64,000 nt of DNA from a virus (IMGVR_UViG_3300028195_000197:1-64000); one strand, 5' to 3'; counted from the first letter of the stretch, positions 1 through 9,236 are shown. A program made the numbers and translations. The notes: a model not told the origin generated them from the letters alone.

Positions 1-606
1 TGCTTTTGCACTAGCCCCTAAAGATGTCACAGGCCAATCCTTTCTTTTCTCTCTGTAATCCATAGATGACCATTCAGTTATTCCTACATCTCCATCACTG
101 CCACATCCACCAGCAACTTGACCTAACCCAATATTAGCCACAATTGTAAGAGCTTGCAGTATTCCAGCTTGATTAGCTGTACCAGTAGGAAGTCCTGCTT
201 CATAAGCTATCTGAAATTGGTAGGGGGATTGATACACAGCACAGTTACACAACGACTGCACACAACTATAGTTTAAATATCCGAAAGTATCTTCAAATAT
301 ATAAGCACATCCGCTATCTTCTTTCAATGTACAAGATGTGCTTCCTTGTAAAGAAAGTACCTTCGCAGAGAGTATTTGATGCACATAACCATAATCTGTC
401 ACAATAAAATTGCTTGAGTTATAAGGATATGTACCCGTAACTATAGTTGGCAGGAGAAATGTGCCAATATACTTACTTGCCCTTTGTTCTGCGATCAGAA
501 AAGCATTTTGACGTTGTGTAGCAGTAGACGTACCTGTCTGTCCACCATATTCAACATATATATCTTCTGTCAAAATCAGGGGGGTAGAATACGGATATAT
601 TAGCAT
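1..606 (-). CDS. Phage structural protein, partial (neck/connector-like), 3' end off the window
   Basis: An open frame reads leftward from an ATG at 606-604 for 202 codons with no stop before the window edge, so the C-terminus is missing. The product begins MLIYPYSTPLILTEDIYVEY and is rich in Tyr, Thr and Gly, with Cys pairs in the middle. The start overlaps the stop of the upstream gene (TAATG), so the two are translationally coupled. The residue-rich, soluble character and the partner gene suggest a virion protein such as a head-tail connector or adaptor, but I recognise no specific family. The frame is certain and the function is inference. Confidence 0.6.
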   Translation of the reverse strand, partial: MLIYPYSTPLILTEDIYVEYGGQTGTSTATQRQNAFLIAEQRASKYIGTFLLPTIVTGTYPYNSSNFIVTDYGYVHQILSAKVLSLQGSTSCTLKEDSGCAYIFEDTFGYLNYSCVQSLCNCAVYQSPYQFQIAYEAGLPTGTANQAGILQALTIVANIGLGQVAGGCGSDGDVGITEWSSMDYREKRKDWPVTSLGASAKA

Positions 607-872
607 TAGTACACAATATAACCAGAAACACTGCCAGAGGCACTAGGAGCGATAGCCCACCACTCATCCGTACTGTACCCATCTTCAAAAGTGGTTTTTG
701 TTGCCATATACATACCTTCTGTAGCAATAGAACCGCTAGGCCCAATTCTAGTAGCATCTGCACCTTCATTTACGATAAATAAAGTATGTCGAGGCCCTGC
801 TCCTACAATAAGAACTGGATATGCACTAGGTACTACAAATTTGAAATGTGCGCGATTTTGAGAAGTTGTCAT
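606..872 (-). CDS. Small virion-type protein, 88 aa
   Basis: It starts at ATG 872 after a GGAG ribosome-binding site and ends in a TAATG overlap with the next gene. The product is Ser/Gly/Ala-rich with short beta-like stretches (VLIVGAG, HTLFIVNEG), similar in flavour to phage head-decoration or tail-attachment proteins. It is the first gene behind the minus-strand half of the bidirectional promoter at 905-944. No family is recognised. Confidence 0.6.
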   Translation of the reverse strand: MTTSQNRAHFKFVVPSAYPVLIVGAGPRHTLFIVNEGADATRIGPSGSIATEGMYMATKTTFEDGYSTDEWWAIAPSASGSVSGYIVY

Positions 873-904
873 AATTACTCCATATAGACTTATTTTATAC
901 TCTA

Positions 905-944
905 ATTCTATTCTAATCTATTGAAGTTAGCAATGTGGTATTAT
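905..944. promoter_or_regulatory. Bidirectional promoter cassette, copy 1
   Basis: Forward direction: AATCT at 915-919, 19 nt, then -10 TATTAT at 939-944 inside TGTGGTATTAT, driving the gene at 969. Reverse direction: -35 TTGCTA (933-928), exactly 17 nt, then -10 TAGAAT (910-905), driving 872. The same block recurs at 61096-61135 and 62669-62708. Confidence 0.75.
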
Positions 945-968
945 TTATCAGAATATAAGGAGAATAAC

Positions 969-1532
969 ATGAAAATATCAAAAGAAGAATATGCGGAATA
1001 CCAAACCCTACTAAAGAAATCTAAATATATTTATTCAAGAGACTCTGCAAAGAGTATAAAATCTTTAGAAGACGATATAGATTTGCCCATCAAAGATTGT
1101 GTAGCAATGTTAGCTTTAATTGGATGTGAGCCTGTTTTCTCTTGTTGTGGCTTTGATTATGACGGGCAACCTTTACACAAATCTCATCAATTAGGCTATC
1201 CATACGTAAGGCTAACAGACAATTTATACTCAGAAGCTCTTCTCACATCTCCTTTCAAACAGGGATGGACAGCGAAAATTTTTGGTTCTCAGATAAGTTT
1301 AGAATTAAATACTTCTATGAATCCACATTGGAGAAAAGCGTCTTGTATACACTACTCAGAAGAAGCGGTTATAGGGATACAATATTTAGAAAACTTACTT
1401 CACAACAATAAACATCTATTTAATGATTTTGTAGTCCTAAAAGATACTAACGCTTCTCATGCTTCAGAACTGAAGTTTTGGCAGTATCCCCCTAAAACTC
1501 CTTGGACAATTTATAAAGAAGATTACATTTAA
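969..1532 (+). CDS. Conserved-looking hypothetical protein, 187 aa
   Basis: I chose ATG 969 because AAGGAG lies 8 nt upstream; longer readings of the frame run back through the promoter. The product is soluble with scattered Cys (GCEPVFSCCGFDYDG near residue 55), a central Trp/His-rich part and no signal peptide or membrane segment. It is a single-gene transcript closed by the hairpin at 1559-1609. I do not recognise the family. Confidence 0.7.
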   Translation: MKISKEEYAEYQTLLKKSKYIYSRDSAKSIKSLEDDIDLPIKDCVAMLALIGCEPVFSCCGFDYDGQPLHKSHQLGYPYVRLTDNLYSEALLTSPFKQGWTAKIFGSQISLELNTSMNPHWRKASCIHYSEEAVIGIQYLENLLHNNKHLFNDFVVLKDTNASHASELKFWQYPPKTPWTIYKEDYI

Positions 1533-1558
1533 TAATACATCCAGCTATCGTATAAGAA

Positions 1559-1609
1559 AAACCCGCCACAGTTGAGCATATCCCAAAGGGGTAGAGGCTT
1601 GGCGGGTTT
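1559..1609. terminator. Bidirectional terminator between convergent genes
   Basis: A 10-bp stem AAACCCGCCA / TGGCGGGTTT closes a 31-nt loop containing a smaller CCC/GGG stem. On the minus strand the stem is followed by a T run, as expected for the end of the sugar operon. On the plus strand it follows the stop at 1532. Confidence 0.75.
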
Positions 1610-1632
1610 ACTAAATGTCAGTATATCAGATG

Positions 1633-2451
1633 TCAATAGTATTTGTAAGAGTCATAAAGAAAAAGTCCCGAATTTGACCACTTGGCTCTGAAAATATTAG
1701 CATTTTGCCGCAATGGAAATCCTAAGTTCTTTTTTTGTGCAGTAGCTCCTACATGATGATGTCCAATAATGTCGGTATCTAAGTACACTCTTTTACCCTG
1801 TGCTTTGACAGAGAGTGATAATGAAACATCTTCGTAAGTTCCAAGTCCATAATCTTCATCGAACCCGCCAGCTCTATTGAATAATTCTCTGCGAATAACA
1901 AAACATGCACCAGTAACTCCGAAAACGTCCCTAGATACACAGCACTTAGGATTATTAGCACTCCAACCGACTAAAGGATGAATGACATTTGCTTCTACAT
2001 CCATAGATAATCCTATGTGCTGAACCTTTCCAGCAGGTCTATTAGGGTCTACACTATCATCTGGAAAGAGAAGTTTTATTCCCAACATACCAATAGAATC
2101 ATCTTTCATGGTCTCTAACATACGATCTACGGCTGTTTCAGATAACAGAACATCATCCGTGAGCAGAAGAACTAAAGGAGCTTTGCCCATAGCAATACCA
2201 GTATTGCAGAGACGAGGATAGCCAACATTCTGTCCAAGCATCTTCGCATTATATTTCTCTAATAATTCACGATGATTATTTCTATCTGGAATATCTTCAT
2301 TTCCATCAATAAGATAGATATTGAATGTTTTCACTGTTTGAGTTTCTAAGGCATCTAAACATTTCTCTAGGATGTCGTATCTACCAGCGGTAGGAACTAC
2401 TACATCCAGAAGAAACTTTTCCTTCTTTGACTTGTTTCGTTTTCTACTCAT
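1633..2451 (-). CDS. Family 2 glycosyltransferase, 272 aa
   Basis: A GT-A fold is indicated by the N-terminal VVVPTAGRYDILEKCLDAL nucleotide-binding start, a central LLLTDDVLL acidic motif standing for the metal-binding DxD, and a later FGVTGACFVIRRELFNRAGG acceptor-side segment typical of GT2 rhamnosyl-type transferases. A lysine/arginine-rich N-terminus precedes the domain. It is the last gene of the sugar operon and overlaps the upstream GT4 gene by 8 nt. The expected role is transfer of a sugar from an NDP donor onto a growing glycan. Donor and acceptor cannot be read from sequence. Confidence 0.88.
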   Translation of the reverse strand: MSRKRNKSKKEKFLLDVVVPTAGRYDILEKCLDALETQTVKTFNIYLIDGNEDIPDRNNHRELLEKYNAKMLGQNVGYPRLCNTGIAMGKAPLVLLLTDDVLLSETAVDRMLETMKDDSIGMLGIKLLFPDDSVDPNRPAGKVQHIGLSMDVEANVIHPLVGWSANNPKCCVSRDVFGVTGACFVIRRELFNRAGGFDEDYGLGTYEDVSLSLSVKAQGKRVYLDTDIIGHHHVGATAQKKNLGFPLRQNANIFRAKWSNSGLFLYDSYKYY

Positions 2452-3592
2452 CTAAAACCTCTTCTATCATTTCTTTAAGTTGATTTACGGGAATATCCCA
2501 TGTAAGCGATTTTACATAATGTAAAGCAGCATCAGACATGTGCTTCATAATACGACCATCTTTTACACAATATAATATTTCTTCTGTCGCTTTTTCTCTG
2601 TCTATCATACTACGCTTAGAATTGCCCCAAACATCAGTAAACTCGTACTCAGGACGAATCAAAAACCCTCTAAGAACTGTCCCTAGACCATCAGCAAGTA
2701 ATTCAGTCATTGCTCCAGTATCAGTAGCCATTACTGGCAATCCTACGCTCATAGCCTCTAGTAGAGGTAATCCAAGACCCTCTGCTTTACTTGTATTCAA
2801 ATATAAATCAGATGCAGCATATAGAGACCATAAAACATCCTGCGGTAATCCCCGTTCCATAATCACTAATTCATCATTTATATCTAATTGTGAAGCCAAA
2901 TCTCGTATTTTATGCCCTACATGACTATGTTCTCTAGTCACAAGAATGTATTTCAGATTGTCTACACCTGACTTCTTCACCTTAGAGACAATATCCATAG
3001 CAGCCCACAAGTTCTTTCTTTCTTGATTATCTGCTACAGAAAGGATGACAAATTTATCGTCAAGCTCCATAGATTTTCTAATTCTATTTCTAGTTTCTTC
3101 ATCACGTTCAGGCCAGATTTCTGTATCAGAACCAATCTTAATATGTTTAGCTTTTGTGAGACCAGCTTTCTTGGCTTCTCTAGTTGCCAATTCGCTAATA
3201 AAGAAAACTCCATCAGCAAACATTAAAGAACCTGCCCATGACATAGTAAGAGGGCCATTCTCTAAAGGAGTAATGACAAGATACTTAGAAGGTAACTCTT
3301 TCAGTTTCTCAATAAAGAATATTTGATGAGGAACATCTAAAGCAACTACAACTATATCAGGTTGCCAATCTAAAAAATGCAGATTATGAGCTATAGCATG
3401 AGCAGACTTAAAATCTTTAGCAGGAATGATAGAGAAGGGAAAATCATGTTCGCTTCCATCATTTCCTAACCCAATTGCCTTCACATCAAAACCCAATCCA
3501 ACTAAGCCCTTCATCAAAGGCAAAGAAATGTACATGTATCCAGAGCCTATAAAGGCTAAATCCGTAATAAATAAAATCTTTTTAGATGTCAT
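2444..3592 (-). CDS. Family 4 (GT-B) glycosyltransferase, 382 aa
   Basis: The C-terminal half carries the GT4 signature: ILSVADNQERKNL, then SKAEGLGLPLLEAMSVGLPV with the E-x7-E type motif and TDTGAMTELL. The N-terminal Rossmann half begins KKILFITDLAFIGSGYMY. Its length matches single-domain GT4 enzymes. It is tightly coupled to its neighbours by an 8-nt overlap downstream and a 11-nt overlap upstream. It probably adds one residue of the glycan encoded by this operon. Confidence 0.88.
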   Translation of the reverse strand: MTSKKILFITDLAFIGSGYMYISLPLMKGLVGLGFDVKAIGLGNDGSEHDFPFSIIPAKDFKSAHAIAHNLHFLDWQPDIVVVALDVPHQIFFIEKLKELPSKYLVITPLENGPLTMSWAGSLMFADGVFFISELATREAKKAGLTKAKHIKIGSDTEIWPERDEETRNRIRKSMELDDKFVILSVADNQERKNLWAAMDIVSKVKKSGVDNLKYILVTREHSHVGHKIRDLASQLDINDELVIMERGLPQDVLWSLYAASDLYLNTSKAEGLGLPLLEAMSVGLPVMATDTGAMTELLADGLGTVLRGFLIRPEYEFTDVWGNSKRSMIDREKATEEILYCVKDGRIMKHMSDAALHYVKSLTWDIPVNQLKEMIEEVLDE

Positions 3593-3788
3593 TAATTATT
3601 TTCCTTAAATAAACAGAAACGTTATTTTCTTTAGCCCATCTTTTAGCTTCTTCTAATCCAGAAGACCTCAAGACACGCCTTACTTTGTTCTTTTCTCTAG
3701 TATGCATATTCCTATAGCGAGTACATTTATCTTTATTGCGACCATGTTTCTTATTTCCACCAGAACTAGATTTTTGTTTTTGCGGCAT
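3582..3788 (-). CDS. Small basic protein, 68 aa
   Basis: The protein is very rich in Lys and Arg, with an N-terminal QKQKSSSGGNKKHGRNKDK stretch and a C-terminal amphipathic helix. The composition suggests nucleic-acid binding. It sits inside the sugar operon between two GT4 genes, overlapping the downstream start by 11 nt. No family is recognised. Confidence 0.6.
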   Translation of the reverse strand: MPQKQKSSSGGNKKHGRNKDKCTRYRNMHTREKNKVRRVLRSSGLEEAKRWAKENNVSVYLRKIINDI

Positions 3789-3798
3789 TTGTATCCTT

Positions 3799-4848
3799 TT
3801 ATTTATAATGAATATTGAAAACTTTATCGTTCCAGATTTCTAAGATTCTATCCAAAGCAAACCTTTCCTTTGCTAACTTCTGTACTTGCATAGCATTTTC
3901 TTTCAACTTATCTTGATTTCTAAGCGTAGCCACTACTGTATCTACAAACTCTCTATTCCATTCAGGAGAGTAAACATTTCCAGCAATTACAGTCCCCATG
4001 TTTGTAGTCCTTGTTGCCCCAACATCACTTGTAATAGGGTAACATCCAGCCACTTGATTTTCAGCAGTAGCGATACCAAAAAGCTCATCATAAATAGATG
4101 GGTACAACTCCAATTGTGCTTCCAGTTGATGCCTAATAAGTTCATCTCTCTTTACCGCACCAAGATACGTTACTCCAGGAAGCCTAGCAAACGTAGTCTT
4201 GAATTGCTGTGTAGCAGTAGGGTCTGCCCATTCACTCCATAATCTCCAATCAGACGTAATCACCAAAGATGCTTCTGGAACATCTCTAACGATTTCTGCC
4301 CATGCAGCATGTAACTGCATTACACCTCTATCAGGCATATGATTGAAGATACAACGATAAGGAACTTTCTCTACTTCATTTTCTTCATACTCCCATATAC
4401 GAATTGGAATGTCTATGGTAATAGTGTCCTGAATGCCATAAATATCTCTAAAATAATCAGCATGACGTTCTGAGATAGTAACAATCTTATCTACTTTTTG
4501 AGCAAACTTTCCAAAGTCTCCCTTTGTATGTTGGTCACAAGACACCCAAACTTTCAATCCTACTGTATCGGGAGTAAGTCTATCGTTAGGAGAACGCCAC
4601 ACAATTACAACATCTCTTTCATCTTCTGGAACAAAAGCATCTACTGGAAGTTGATTGAATACAGAACTATTAGGATACTTAGGACTGTTATAAAGAGTTA
4701 CTTCATGTCCAGCTTCATGCCAAGCTCTACAAATCGTGAGAAGGAATAGCTCCGCGCCTCCTACGCCCATACGACCATCTTCACCAGAAATACTTTTCTC
4801 TGATACTTCAAGAGGGCTGCCATCATTGCAAAGCAAGTCAATTTTCAT
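3799..4848 (-). CDS. Glycosyltransferase, GT-B fold, 349 aa
   Basis: The N-terminus has a GGAELFLLTICRAWHEAGHEVTLY segment typical of GT4 enzymes (glycine loop followed by helix). The C-terminal half has YPSIYDELFGIATAENQVAGCYPITSD split across the acceptor and donor sites, the usual E...E donor motif region. Six-gene glycosyltransferase context supports the call. The start at 4848 overlaps the end of the zinc protein gene by 11 nt. Confidence 0.82.
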   Translation of the reverse strand: MKIDLLCNDGSPLEVSEKSISGEDGRMGVGGAELFLLTICRAWHEAGHEVTLYNSPKYPNSSVFNQLPVDAFVPEDERDVVIVWRSPNDRLTPDTVGLKVWVSCDQHTKGDFGKFAQKVDKIVTISERHADYFRDIYGIQDTITIDIPIRIWEYEENEVEKVPYRCIFNHMPDRGVMQLHAAWAEIVRDVPEASLVITSDWRLWSEWADPTATQQFKTTFARLPGVTYLGAVKRDELIRHQLEAQLELYPSIYDELFGIATAENQVAGCYPITSDVGATRTTNMGTVIAGNVYSPEWNREFVDTVVATLRNQDKLKENAMQVQKLAKERFALDRILEIWNDKVFNIHYK

Positions 4849-5068
4849 TTTTCTTCTCCGCTAGTCTGAATTCTTTACACGTAAATACTCCATCCACTAC
4901 TGGACAGCTAGTGCATTGAGACACCCAAAATTTTTGGATACCATTCCAATCTACAACAAACCCATGCTCATGTAGTTTATGCCCACACTCACAGACAGCA
5001 TTGAAAATAGCCAATTCCGCTTCATCCTTACCATCTGCATAATCGTCAAAAATACTAAATTTTATCAT
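4838..5068 (-). CDS. Small Cys-rich protein, 76 aa
   Basis: Two Cys pairs (CECGH near residue 26 and CTSCP near residue 53) plus a later Cys suggest a single zinc site. The start ATGA overlaps the sulfotransferase stop, so it is coupled to that gene. The function is unknown; small zinc proteins are frequent in this genome. Confidence 0.65.
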   Translation of the reverse strand: MIKFSIFDDYADGKDEAELAIFNAVCECGHKLHEHGFVVDWNGIQKFWVSQCTSCPVVDGVFTCKEFRLAEKKNEN

Positions 5069-5793
5069 AGCGTATACCCTAATTTTCTTATTGTCGCTCC
5101 TAACTGTTCCGCCGCCTGTTTCTTGTGTTCGTCAGTAAACACATCTTTCCATTCCCCAGGAACGCCCCTTCTAAAAGTAGGGTTTCCGTGTCTCGGTTTT
5201 AGATGTTCAAAATTCCAAGCTGTATTTATCGTTATTTCAGGAGCAAGGAACTCTTTTATCTTTTCTAACGTCTCTATTCCGTTCAATCTCAAATCTTCAT
5301 ATTTTACAGTATAAACAAAATCGTGCTTCATCCACCCTAGCCAATTTAGCCATCTACAAGATGCAAATTCTATTAGGTATTTTATGGGGTCTCCAGAACC
5401 ATATACTGTTCTACTATCCTTCATGCGGAAGTTCCAAAGAGCGTGATCTGAATTTCCCCTGCTAAACAGCTTCATCATATTGTAATACTCAGAAACTATA
5501 ATGTCTCTAGGGTCTCTAATATTAAAAAGAACTTTAGTAGGCTTCTTTTGTATAGCTACTGCATATTCTGGCAGGTAAGATACGTGACCAAATTTTCCTT
5601 TATAAAATTCTTCTAGCGCATTTACTGTTACCAGTATACCGTCCTTATCTATGGTATTCTCCAATCCAACGTAATCTGGAAGATTATGAGTCCCATTATG
5701 ACTTCTGTCTACAATATCCGCCGTAATTCCAAAAGCGGGCATAATTTGATGAGTTCCTGACTTTTGATATGATGTAATAAACAATCTAGCCAT
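5065..5793 (-). CDS. Sulfotransferase-family protein, 242 aa
   Basis: The N-terminal ITSYQKSGTHQIMPAFG matches the PAPS 5'-phosphosulfate loop (YPKSGTxW type). LFNIRDPRDIIVSEYYNMM at about residue 100 matches the 3'-phosphate-binding motif (RNPRDxxVSxYHF type). I chose ATG 5793, preceded by AAGGAATAAC, over an upstream reading. Within a glycan cluster the likely role is O-sulfation of a sugar, with PAPS from the host. The Trp after the P-loop is replaced by His-Gln, so substrate specificity is uncertain. Confidence 0.8.
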   Translation of the reverse strand: MARLFITSYQKSGTHQIMPAFGITADIVDRSHNGTHNLPDYVGLENTIDKDGILVTVNALEEFYKGKFGHVSYLPEYAVAIQKKPTKVLFNIRDPRDIIVSEYYNMMKLFSRGNSDHALWNFRMKDSRTVYGSGDPIKYLIEFASCRWLNWLGWMKHDFVYTVKYEDLRLNGIETLEKIKEFLAPEITINTAWNFEHLKPRHGNPTFRRGVPGEWKDVFTDEHKKQAAEQLGATIRKLGYTL

Positions 5794-5794
5794 G

Positions 5795-6487
5795 TTATTC
5801 CTTTGCCCAAGGAGGAAGCCTTTTCGGTTTTCCTGCAAAATTAAATGGGTGACTTGTCTTTATCCCAACGGAATTATACCACTTCACCTTATCATCTATA
5901 GTATCTGGATGCCACGACTTGTGAAGAAGAGCCATAGGCACTTTAAGTTCTTCATAGTCTGACGATATTCCTCTATAAGTAGCATGATGCTTTTGCTCAT
6001 CTGCGTATATGTCTAGTTCATCAGGTCGCCATGCCCATAAAGCCAAATAATCCTTATCAAAATCTCTATTCATATAAGGGAAGAACTCTCTATCTCCCCA
6101 CATATATAACCTAAAAGCATTGACTTGAGATTTACTTGTATGTTCCAGTACCTTCCTAGCATTTCTTCTCAATGTATAAGTAGGAACATCGTCCATATCA
6201 TCCAATATTAGCCAATCTGGAGATAGTTTCTTCGCTTTTTCTAGCACAAAATTTATGTGAGGATTATCTGGATTCCACGAACATCCAGTTGGAAACTTTT
6301 CCACGACATCATAATTATGTATAATAACTTTCTTATTCTTGGATAACAGGTTCAAAGAATCATCTGTACTTCCACCATCTGAAACTACAATAGAATCTGC
6401 AAAGTCGTATCCGTGCAAAAATCTTTCTATATTCTTCTCTTCGTTTAGACATCTAACAGCCACCACAATATTGACAGATTTTTTCAT
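5795..6487 (-). CDS. Family 2 glycosyltransferase, 230 aa
   Basis: VAVRCLNEEKNIERFLHG followed by SIVVSDGGSTDDSL is the classic GT2 donor-binding start, and WLILDDMDDVP supplies the acidic metal-binding motif near residue 95. The start at 6487 lies 1 nt after the upstream stop. The downstream sulfotransferase starts 1 nt after this stop, showing strict operon packing. Confidence 0.85.
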   Translation of the reverse strand: MKKSVNIVVAVRCLNEEKNIERFLHGYDFADSIVVSDGGSTDDSLNLLSKNKKVIIHNYDVVEKFPTGCSWNPDNPHINFVLEKAKKLSPDWLILDDMDDVPTYTLRRNARKVLEHTSKSQVNAFRLYMWGDREFFPYMNRDFDKDYLALWAWRPDELDIYADEQKHHATYRGISSDYEELKVPMALLHKSWHPDTIDDKVKWYNSVGIKTSHPFNFAGKPKRLPPWAKE

Positions 6488-6488
6488 G

Positions 6489-7070
6489 CTAATATCTTTT
6501 AGCCTTTTCACACATAAACCAAAACTCTTGGTTAGTATTCTTTCTCCATATCACATTCCATCCAGAACGCTTCAATAAGAAATTCCACTGATCTTCTTCC
6601 AATACAGAATAATGTCCCTGCCCTACACGCCCCCAATAGGCGGGGTTTGGAAGAACAAGGCATAGGAAGTGTGCTGATACCCTGTACCACTCCATTAGGG
6701 TAAGCAGTGGGGCAGGACTATGCTCAAGGGAATGACGAGAGAAGATAAGTCCAAAGGATTCATCTGCAAACTCTTCTAAGAAACTAAAGTCTCCGTTGAT
6801 AACATTCTTTCCTAAACCTTTTAATTTCTCTACATCCATTCCGTTTGAGATACCAGTGTATTCAATGCCTAATTTCTTGAAAAATCCTTCTGCAATAGCA
6901 GCATCTCCGCACCCAACATCAAGGACAGTTTTTACACCCTTTAACCCGCTTATCCATTCTGTCATAATGCCTCGCATAAGCGCAGTATGTCCTTTATCAG
7001 GAGGAGATGGGTAGTCATCTTTTATAAGTTCGTTTAAAAAGATGTTCCAATTCCTGAAATCTCTCAGCAT
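6489..7070 (-). CDS. SAM-dependent class I methyltransferase, 193 aa
   Basis: Motif I is VKTVLDVGCGDAAIAEGF around residue 45, followed by an acidic strand end and a FSRHSLEHSPAP segment (motif IV/post-IV of type 11/25 methyltransferases). In this setting it most likely methylates a sugar or an acceptor group. ATG 7070 overlaps the stop of rfbH. Confidence 0.85.
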   Translation of the reverse strand: MLRDFRNWNIFLNELIKDDYPSPPDKGHTALMRGIMTEWISGLKGVKTVLDVGCGDAAIAEGFFKKLGIEYTGISNGMDVEKLKGLGKNVINGDFSFLEEFADESFGLIFSRHSLEHSPAPLLTLMEWYRVSAHFLCLVLPNPAYWGRVGQGHYSVLEEDQWNFLLKRSGWNVIWRKNTNQEFWFMCEKAKRY

Positions 7071-8407
7071 CCTTCTCTCCCTTCTAAGAATTCTCTAAAC
7101 ACAGAAATAATATAGTCCATGATTTCAGGTGTCATGCTTGGATGTAATCCTATCCAGAAAGTCATTTCTGTTACAATATCGCTATTGTAGAGTTTATCTT
7201 GAACTAAATATTCAATATCTCTATAGGCTGGCTGTCTTAATAAGTTACTTCCAAAAAGAAGCCTTGTTCCAACTTTATTCTTATCCAGATGAGCTATAAG
7301 TTCTGCTCTTGTGAAGTTACAGGCATAAGATTTTATTGTGATAGGAAAACCAAACCAGGAAGGTTCACTATCTAAAGCAGGTCTAGGAAGGATGAACCAA
7401 TTCTCAAACTCTTGCATCTTCTCAAACAAATAAATAAAATTATACCTACGCGCCTCAACTATTTCATCCAACCTATCTATTTGTGAAGACAGAAGAGATG
7501 CCTGTAAGTCTGTCATTTTTAAGTTGTAGCCTAAACGAGTGTAAACATATTTATGGTCATATCCTTCTGGCAAACCTTCAAATTTATGTTCAAAGCGTTT
7601 CCCACAAGCAGCATCCTGTCCAGTAGCACAGAAACAATCTCTACCCCAATCTCTAAGAGATTTCACAACCTTAGAAATCATAAAACTATTTGTAAGAACT
7701 GCCCCACCTTCACCACCAGAAATATGATGAGCGGGATAATAAGAATGGGTAGAAATATCTCCGTAGGATTCCACAGGCTTTTCTTGAAAAGTGCTACCTA
7801 AAGAGTCACAGCAATCCGACATCATAAATATATTATATTCTCTACAAAGGTCTTCAATAGCTTCTGCATCAAATACATTACCCATTGTATGAGCAAGAAT
7901 AACTGCTTTTGTTTTTCCTTCTACAATCGCTTCTGCTATATCTTCAACATCAGGAACATAAGTACCTAAAGCTACATCTACAAATACAGGAATAGCTCCT
8001 GCTTGAATAATGGCATTTACGGTAGTGGGGAAATTTACAGCAGTGGTTATGACTTCATCTCCAGGCTTTATTCTTCTTTCACCAAACTCAGGAGCGGTCA
8101 TAGCCATAATAGCAAGAAGATTTGCACTACTGCCACTATTACACAGTGTAATATATTTAGAAGAATTTCTAAGATAGCTCTTTAGTTTTCGTGTATATTC
8201 TCTAGCGTATTTCCCTTCTGTATACCACTTATCTAAAGCACACTCCACCAAAGATGCTACATCAGCACCATTCCAAACATCTCCACCATTATACATAGCT
8301 CCATGTGTAGGAATGAAAGTTTCTCCAGGAATAAATTCATTATGCGTTCCTGAAACTAAATGTTTTACGGCTGCTACAATTGCACTCTTCCCAAGTTTAT
8401 TTAGCAT
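7064..8407 (-). CDS. rfbH: CDP-4-keto-6-deoxyglucose 3-dehydrase (RfbH/E1 type), 447 aa
   Basis: This is a PLP-dependent DegT/DnrJ/EryC1-fold enzyme. The segment HSYYPAHHISGGEGGAVLT is diagnostic: the usual PLP lysine is replaced by His, as in E1/RfbH and ColD dehydrases. It is followed by RDWGRDCFCATGQDAACGKR, the Cys cluster that holds a [2Fe-2S] centre in RfbH. Its length matches the family (about 437 aa). The enzyme removes the C-3 hydroxyl of CDP-4-keto-6-deoxy-D-glucose on the way to paratose, abequose, tyvelose or ascarylose. The partner reductase (RfbI/E3) is not seen in the window and would come from the host. Confidence 0.93.
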   Translation of the reverse strand: MLNKLGKSAIVAAVKHLVSGTHNEFIPGETFIPTHGAMYNGGDVWNGADVASLVECALDKWYTEGKYAREYTRKLKSYLRNSSKYITLCNSGSSANLLAIMAMTAPEFGERRIKPGDEVITTAVNFPTTVNAIIQAGAIPVFVDVALGTYVPDVEDIAEAIVEGKTKAVILAHTMGNVFDAEAIEDLCREYNIFMMSDCCDSLGSTFQEKPVESYGDISTHSYYPAHHISGGEGGAVLTNSFMISKVVKSLRDWGRDCFCATGQDAACGKRFEHKFEGLPEGYDHKYVYTRLGYNLKMTDLQASLLSSQIDRLDEIVEARRYNFIYLFEKMQEFENWFILPRPALDSEPSWFGFPITIKSYACNFTRAELIAHLDKNKVGTRLLFGSNLLRQPAYRDIEYLVQDKLYNSDIVTEMTFWIGLHPSMTPEIMDYIISVFREFLEGREGC

Positions 8408-9236
8408 GTTTTATTATATCTTCTATTGTATCTTGTAATGAATATTGCTGAACAAATCCCATAGATTTTAGTTTTGACACATCCAAAACCATATTATCTG
8501 TTTGAACATCTTTATGAAATTTTGGAATGGGTATTAGCTCTAATAAATTTATTCCTCGTACTTCACAATGAACATCTTCTATTATTTCTTTCACTATCCG
8601 ACCATTTCCAGAACCTATGTTTATAATCTCCCCTGATTCTGATGTCATAGCGATTTTTATTGCTCTTACAACATCTCTAACATCCATATAATCTCTATAG
8701 CACTCTGTATCATATAAATAATCTACTTTTCTCCCCTTTACCAATTCCGTAATCATATACTGGAGAGCGTTTTTCTTCCTGTCTGCTTTTTCATCTACTC
8801 CACCAATCACATTACAAAGTCTCAGAATTCTGTATTTCATATTGTAAGTTTTGCAGTAACTAGCTAATAACATCTCAGCAGCATATTTTGTGACAGAATA
8901 GAATCCCGTAGGATTACAGCAAGCAGTTTCTTTTACAGGAACAAAGTCCTGTCGTCCATAAACGAACCAACTAGACAAAAACGTAATGTCTGATTTCTCT
9001 CCGTGTATCCGTCTCATATTCTCAAGGAATGTAACAAGAGTAGTTAAATTAGTATCAATATCCAAGTAAGGTTTTTTCTTTACATGATAATTGTGAACTG
9101 TGCTAATCCCATACAAGACTTTTGGTGTTCTGGAAGCATAATCGAATTTGTCCTGAATAATTACGTCATCCTCAAACTGACGAACAAATTCTTTTCCTAT
9201 ATAACCATTTCCAAAGAGACTAATTTTTGAATTCAT
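8397..9236 (-). CDS. NAD(P)-dependent sugar epimerase/reductase, extended SDR, 279 aa
   Basis: The N-terminus has a GNGYIG dinucleotide-binding loop. A catalytic YSVTKYAAE (YxxxK) follows FLSSWFVYG, and CYRDYMDVRDVVRAI is the usual substrate-lid region. Placed directly between RfbH and the CDP-glucose dehydratase, it is the natural candidate for the last step of a 3,6-dideoxyhexose pathway (paratose/abequose-synthase-like 4-ketoreductase). An alternative is a 2-epimerase. The role is inferred from context. Confidence 0.85.
   Translation of the reverse strand: MNSKISLFGNGYIGKEFVRQFEDDVIIQDKFDYASRTPKVLYGISTVHNYHVKKKPYLDIDTNLTTLVTFLENMRRIHGEKSDITFLSSWFVYGRQDFVPVKETACCNPTGFYSVTKYAAEMLLASYCKTYNMKYRILRLCNVIGGVDEKADRKKNALQYMITELVKGRKVDYLYDTECYRDYMDVRDVVRAIKIAMTSESGEIINIGSGNGRIVKEIIEDVHCEVRGINLLELIPIPKFHKDVQTDNMVLDVSKLKSMGFVQQYSLQDTIEDIIKHAK

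Noticed and set aside
2511-2525. Exact TTTACATAATGTAAA inside a glycosyltransferase gene as a regulatory site
   Set aside because: It lies deep in coding sequence (HYVKS) without promoter context; probably chance or codon-driven.
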